Source: a bacterium (GTDB lineage: Bacteria > Sysuimicrobiota > Sysuimicrobiia > Sysuimicrobiales > Segetimicrobiaceae). Taken from it: 64,000 bases of DNA. Both the position numbers and the translations under genes were made by a program. Of the stretch, positions 60,368-64,000 are shown in pieces. Where the stretch lies: contig DATGHU010000006.1 of NCBI GenBank assembly GCA_035307765.1, forward strand, positions 137,552 through 201,551. Direction: 5' to 3'. The notes below the pieces were generated by a model. The model worked only from the letters and a program-made list of their open reading frames with translations. It ran no database searches and had not been told where the DNA came from. How positions within the stretch are numbered: the first letter of the stretch is position 1; each line of letters starts with the position of its first letter.

Positions 60368-61195
60368 CTAGAGCTCGTACCGCAGCCGGTAGACGAGCAG
60401 CTCCTGCAGCCGGAAGATCGTATCTGGATCCCCCTCGCACCGCACCACCCGTGGGGCGGTGCGCGAGACCCCAGGCACCAGCGCCGCGGTCTGGGCCATA
60501 TCGGTCCGGTTGTACTCGATCTCCATGACCACGGGATTGGGCACCGCCGTCGGCGCGACCTCCCCCCGCGTTCGGACCGCCTCGGCCGCGCCCTTCCGGA
60601 TCCGCCGGCAGGCTTCTTGTGGGTGGAGGCTTGCCGCCACGCCCCGGCCGCTGGCGCGCTTCACCGGAACCAGGACCGCCTTGGGCATCGATTCGCGGGC
60701 CTGCGCGACCGTCGCTTCGTCCCCGGTGATCAGCGTGACCGGGACCCCGAAGCGGCCGGCGACGAGCGCGTTGAGGTTGGCCTCGTTCACCAGGCGCCCG
60801 TTGATGCGGAGATTGTAGATCATGGCCCCGTTCCAGGTGTGGTCGAGGATGGCGTCCGCCGTGCCCGCGCGCGCGTGGGTACCGGTGATGAACACCGCGT
60901 GGAACGACCCGTCCATCCCTTCCATCTGCAGTGAGTCCCGCATCGCCCCGCGGATCAGGACCGCGCGTTCATCCAGCCGGGCCGGCAGGAGGTTCTGCAT
61001 CCCCGCGTGACTGTCGCACACCACGACCTCTGTGGCGCCCCCGTCGAAGGCGCCGGCGATCGCGGCGTTGACCTCGTCGGTCATCAGTTCCCGTCCCTCT
61101 TGATACTGCCTCGCGCTCTCCGACGTCTGGAGGTTCGTCACCACCCCCGCCACGCCTTCGATGTCCGCCGAGACGTACACCCGGCACGCTGCCAC
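60368..61195 (-). CDS. M55-family D-aminopeptidase (DppA-like)
   Basis: This 275-residue zinc peptidase has VYVSADIEGVAGVV (Asp11 and Glu13 as metal ligands), VVCDSHAGMQN and VFITGTHARAG with further ligand histidines, and the end IEYNRTDMAQTAALVPGV. In Bacillus subtilis the M55 enzyme DppA cleaves D-amino-acid peptides and is encoded with a dipeptide transporter, as here. It heads the operon 61195-55790, which includes the transporter and creatininase genes. Confidence 0.88.
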   Translation of the reverse strand: MAACRVYVSADIEGVAGVVTNLQTSESARQYQEGRELMTDEVNAAIAGAFDGGATEVVVCDSHAGMQNLLPARLDERAVLIRGAMRDSLQMEGMDGSFHAVFITGTHARAGTADAILDHTWNGAMIYNLRINGRLVNEANLNALVAGRFGVPVTLITGDEATVAQARESMPKAVLVPVKRASGRGVAASLHPQEACRRIRKGAAEAVRTRGEVAPTAVPNPVVMEIEYNRTDMAQTAALVPGVSRTAPRVVRCEGDPDTIFRLQELLVYRLRYEL

Positions 61196-61409
61196 CGCTC
61201 CACCTCCGGTTCGATGTCCAGGAGGACTTAGGGACGGGCGGGGTGTCCCCTTCCGGGAACGCGGCGGCCCGACGGGCCGGGCGGGGGGAAGAGGGGGAGG
61301 GGATGGCGATCCACCTCACGATCGTTTCCTCCAGTGGATGGACCGCGTGCCCGCGATCCGGGAGGGGAGGCGGGCTTCGGCGAATTCGAGGGGCGGGGTC
61401 GGCACACCG

Positions 61410-62369
61410 ATGCAATCCACACCAGGCCGGTCGAGCTTGAGGTCGCGCAGCGCCGAGGGACTCCTCTTCGGCGCGCTCGGCGTTCTCGCGTTCAGCTTCA
61501 CCCTGCCCGCCACGCGGATCGCCGTCGGTCAGCTGGACAGCACGGTGGTCGGGCTCGGCCGGGCGATCGTCGCCGCGACCCTGGCCGCCGTGGTGCTGGC
61601 CGTTCGGCGCGAACCGCTGCTTCCCCCGGCGATGTGGGGGCGGATCGCCATCGTCGGCGCGGGCGTCGTCGTGGGGTTCCCGCTCTTTTCTGCGATGGCG
61701 CTGCGGCACCTGTCCTCCGCGCACAGCGCGGTGATCGTCGGCCTCCTGCCCATCGCCACCGCGGTGCTCGCGGTGGTGCGGGCCGGAGAGCGGCCGACGG
61801 CCCGATTCTGGCTGGCCTCCGCGGCCGGCCTGGCGGCGGTCCTGGCTTTCGCCGTCGCCGAAGGGGCCGGCACCCTCCAGGGGGCGGACCTGCTGGTGCT
61901 GCTGGCGGTGGCGCTGGGGGCGTTGGGTTATGCCGAGGGCGGCGCGCTCGCCCGCGAGATCGGCGGGTGGCGGGTGATCTGCTGGGGGTTGGTGGCGACG
62001 GTCCCGTTCATTGCGCCCGCGGTCGCGTTGGCGATCATCCGGACCGGCCTTCGAGCCGATCCCGCGGCGTGGGTGGGGTTTGCGTATGTGTCGGTCATCA
62101 GCATGTTCCTCGGGTTCTTCGCCTGGTACCGGGGGATGGCGGCCGGCGGCGTGGCGCGGATCGCGCAGCTCCAGCTCGCGCAGCCGATCCTGACCCTCGT
62201 CTGGTCGGCGCTGCTGGTCGGGGAGCGGGTCGGCCCCGTGACCGTCGCCGCCGCCCTGCTCGTTCTCGTGAGCGTAGGCGCCACGCAACGTGCCGCGGTG
62301 CGCCACCCCGCCGGCGCGGGGACCATTCCCCCCCGTTTGACAGAGGCGATGGAGCGCGACACGCCGTGA
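61410..62369 (+). CDS. EamA/DMT-family transporter
   Basis: This 319-residue membrane protein has ten hydrophobic helices in two EamA repeats, beginning GLLFGALGVLAFSFTLPATRIAVG and, in the second half, LVLLAVALGALGYAEGGALAREI. Such proteins export amino acids, nucleobases or other metabolites. ATG at 61410 was chosen as the first start before the first helix. It is divergent from the D-aminopeptidase gene, 214 bases away. Confidence 0.82.
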   Translation: MQSTPGRSSLRSRSAEGLLFGALGVLAFSFTLPATRIAVGQLDSTVVGLGRAIVAATLAAVVLAVRREPLLPPAMWGRIAIVGAGVVVGFPLFSAMALRHLSSAHSAVIVGLLPIATAVLAVVRAGERPTARFWLASAAGLAAVLAFAVAEGAGTLQGADLLVLLAVALGALGYAEGGALAREIGGWRVICWGLVATVPFIAPAVALAIIRTGLRADPAAWVGFAYVSVISMFLGFFAWYRGMAAGGVARIAQLQLAQPILTLVWSALLVGERVGPVTVAAALLVLVSVGATQRAAVRHPAGAGTIPPRLTEAMERDTP

Positions 62370-63451
62370 GGACCGCCGCGTTCGTCATCGCCTTGCTCGT
62401 GATCTTCGGCATCCTGTGGGATGCGTTCGAGACCGTGGTCCTCCCCCGGCGGATCTCACGCCGGTTGAGGCTCGTCGTGTTCACGTTCGTTCCCGCCTGG
62501 CGGGCGTACTCGGCGCTGATGCGGCGGATCCCGCCCGGCGGCCGACGGGAGACCTACCTGGGGTACTTCGGCCCGCTCTCGATCATCGGGCTCCTGGCGC
62601 TGTGGGCGCTCGGGCTGATCCTGGGGTTCGGCCTGCTGCTGTGGGGGTTGGGGTCGCATCTGGCGAGCCCCAACGGCGCGGCGACGATCGGCACCGACCT
62701 GTACATGAGCGGAACGACCTTCTTCACCCTCGGCCTCGGCGACGTCACCCCCCGCGACGGGGCGGCGAGGGTCGTCGCGATCGCGGAGGCCGGGATCGGG
62801 TTCGGCTTCCTGGCGTTGGTCATCTCGTACCTGCCGGTGCTGTCCCAGGCGTTCTCCCGGCGGGAGATCCAGATCACCCTCCTCGACGCCTGGGCCGGGT
62901 CGCCCCCCGCGGCCGCAGAACTGCTGCGGCGGGTGGGCGCCCACGATCACCGGCCAGCGTTCGGGCCGTTTCTGCGGGAGTGGGAGCTCTGGGCGGCCGA
63001 GCTTCTCGAATCGCACATCGCGTATCCGAACCTCTGCTATTTCCGGTCCCAGCACGACAACCAGTCGTGGCTCTCGGCGCTCGTCACCATCCTGGACGCC
63101 TGCGCCCTGATCATGACGACCGTCGAGGGGATGCCGGGGCGGGGCGCGGAGCTGACCTTCGCCATGGCCCGCCACGTGGTCGTGGATGTGAGCCAGATCC
63201 TCAACCGGCCGCCCCGCCCGCCGGCGGTCGATCGCCTCCCCCCCGCGGATCTCGCGTCTTTGCGCGAGATGCTCGCCGGGGCCGGCATCCCGCTGCGGGA
63301 CGCCGACGAAGCGGGACGGCGGCTTTCCGAGCTGCGGCGGATGTACGAACCGTACGTGGGCGCGCTCTCCGACTACCTGATGATGCCGTTGCCGGAGTGG
63401 ATCCCCGCCCCGGGGCGGCGTGACAACTGGCAGAAATCGAGGTGGAAGTAG
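62366..63451 (+). CDS. Potassium-channel-family protein
   Basis: This 361-residue protein starts at GTG 62366, overlapping the EamA stop (GTGA). Two hydrophobic segments precede the selectivity filter TLGLGD (residues 121-126), and a further helix follows (GIGFGFLALVISYLPVLS). The large cytoplasmic C-terminus (about 210 residues) shows no RCK/TrkA signature and is of unknown role. It likely conducts K+; the TxGxGD filter is intact. It ends just before an insertion sequence. Confidence 0.8.
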   Translation: MRTAAFVIALLVIFGILWDAFETVVLPRRISRRLRLVVFTFVPAWRAYSALMRRIPPGGRRETYLGYFGPLSIIGLLALWALGLILGFGLLLWGLGSHLASPNGAATIGTDLYMSGTTFFTLGLGDVTPRDGAARVVAIAEAGIGFGFLALVISYLPVLSQAFSRREIQITLLDAWAGSPPAAAELLRRVGAHDHRPAFGPFLREWELWAAELLESHIAYPNLCYFRSQHDNQSWLSALVTILDACALIMTTVEGMPGRGAELTFAMARHVVVDVSQILNRPPRPPAVDRLPPADLASLREMLAGAGIPLRDADEAGRRLSELRRMYEPYVGALSDYLMMPLPEWIPAPGRRDNWQKSRWK

Positions 63452-63457
63452 GCCTAG

Positions 63458-64000
63458 TGTGTCAAGTGCGGACTTGGTGTTAACACTTCAATGCCTCCCA
63501 AGGGGACCGCCATGGATCAACTCGCAACCTAGGTGGTGAAGATCGACGCCGGGGTCCGTCCGTGGAGACGGTACCCTTGATGCGGGCGCTCCCGGTTGGA
63601 GAACGCCAGGTACGCTTGCAGATCCCGTTCCAGCTGGTCCCTGCTCGTGTAGTACGTGCGCCGAAAGGCCACCCGCCACAATTCGGTCAAGATCGCCCCT
63701 TGCAAGCGTTCCACGAACCCGTTCGTCCAGGCGTGCCGAGGTTTGGTGCGCCGGTGTACGATCCCCAAGGCCTGGCACGCCGCCGTGAATCCGCGCTGAA
63801 ACTCCGAGCCGCGATCGGTCAGGATCGCCCGAAGGCGATGCCCCGACCGCTGGTAGGCTGGCCGCAGCCGCTCGCGCAGAAAGGCGATGGTCGCCGCCTG
63901 GGTCACGCGCGGCACGAGCGTGGCGACGGCGTAGGAGCACGCCGCATCGCAGGCCGTGAGCTGCCAGACGCGGCCCACCCCCTTCAGCTTGCCGACATAG
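63458..64000 (-). mobile_element. IS481-family insertion sequence, right part cut by window edge
   Basis: The transposase end, a TGTG terminal sequence (TGTGTCAAGTGCGGAC from 63458) and a directly preceding CTAG (63454-63457) fit IS481 elements, which insert at CTAG-containing targets. The other end, the matching inverted repeat and the second target copy lie outside the window, so completeness cannot be judged. It sits 6 bases downstream of the channel gene stop and does not interrupt it. Confidence 0.65.
63529..64000 (-). CDS. IS481-family transposase, N-terminus beyond the window
   Basis: The frame enters from the right edge and runs to TAG at 63529, 157 codons in view. It is the integrase-core (DDE) half: LTACDAACSYAV carries the first Asp, AILTDRGSEFQRGF the second and NGFVERLQGAILTELW the Glu; RPHQGYRLHGRTPASIF closes the domain. 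The helix-turn-helix N-terminal part is missing. Since all three catalytic residues are present, the element may be active. Confidence 0.85.
   Translation of the reverse strand, partial: YVGKLKGVGRVWQLTACDAACSYAVATLVPRVTQAATIAFLRERLRPAYQRSGHRLRAILTDRGSEFQRGFTAACQALGIVHRRTKPRHAWTNGFVERLQGAILTELWRVAFRRTYYTSRDQLERDLQAYLAFSNRERPHQGYRLHGRTPASIFTT

Noticed and set aside
1-64000. tRNA, rRNA, CRISPR array, toxin-antitoxin or restriction genes
   Set aside because: None was seen; no TPsiC-arm-like motif with matching acceptor arms and no spaced repeats were noticed on reading.

Overview
The window is a GC-rich (by eye about two thirds G+C), densely packed bacterial chromosome segment with short overlaps between genes, many GTG/TTG starts and operons on both strands. 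No rRNA, tRNA or CRISPR array was seen. The solute-binding proteins carry plain Sec or Tat-like signals without a lipobox cysteine, which suggests a periplasm (diderm cell). Full succinate dehydrogenase and cytochrome b genes point to a respiring organism. The abundance of solute ABC transporters, M24 peptidases, luciferase-like monooxygenases and cupins fits an uncultured soil or subsurface heterotroph. The phylum cannot be fixed from the sequence; Sysuimicrobiota/CSP1-3-like or Rokubacteria-like lineages are only guesses.

Layout: 1-850, an oxidoreductase truncated by the window edge. 1079-8486, one operon with a NitT/TauT-type ABC transporter, two-subunit class I fumarase and succinate dehydrogenase with a fused membrane anchor. 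8679-10860, a SnoaL-like protein, a small membrane protein and a PAS/Fis regulator that lacks an AAA+ domain. 10943-22497, a one-strand catabolic cluster: threonine-synthase-like PLP enzyme, M24 peptidase, Ldh_2 dehydrogenase, isochorismatase-like hydrolase, peptide-type ABC transporter, cupin, luciferase-like oxidoreductase, dihydroxyphthalate-decarboxylase-like protein and a second M24 peptidase. 22727-22837, a decayed M24 gene tail. 22900-29148, a polyamine-type ABC transporter with an aspartoacylase-like hydrolase and a third M24 peptidase. 29486-33321, two more luciferase-like enzymes, a cupin, a VOC protein and RidA. 33507-39286, a GNAT-acyl-CoA synthetase, an orphan response regulator, a universal stress protein and a VIT-family transporter. 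39369-45217, a complete ribose-type operon (rbsK, rbsD, rbsA, rbsC, rbsB) with a convergent SIS isomerase. 45434-51293, a membrane redox island: NirK-like two-domain copper protein, b6/subunit-IV-like cytochrome b, DoxX, a polytopic heme-copper-oxidase-like protein and a ferric-reductase-like protein. 51308-55755, small genes of mostly unknown function, including two near-identical small helical proteins flanking a metallo-beta-lactamase-fold hydrolase. 55790-61195, a reverse-strand operon with creatininase, peptide transporter and D-aminopeptidase. 61410-63451, an EamA exporter and a potassium channel. An IS481-type element starts at 63458 and runs off the right edge.

Taken together the window looks like an import-and-degrade landscape: each uptake system sits with hydrolases or oxidoreductases likely to act on its substrate, feeding the fumarase/SDH part of the TCA cycle and a respiratory chain. 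Neither peptide-type transporter has its own ATPase genes here. The least explained pieces are the paired small proteins near 51.4-53.1 kb, the regulator without AAA+ domain next to the 12-kb catabolic cluster, and the redox island with an altered NirK-like enzyme.
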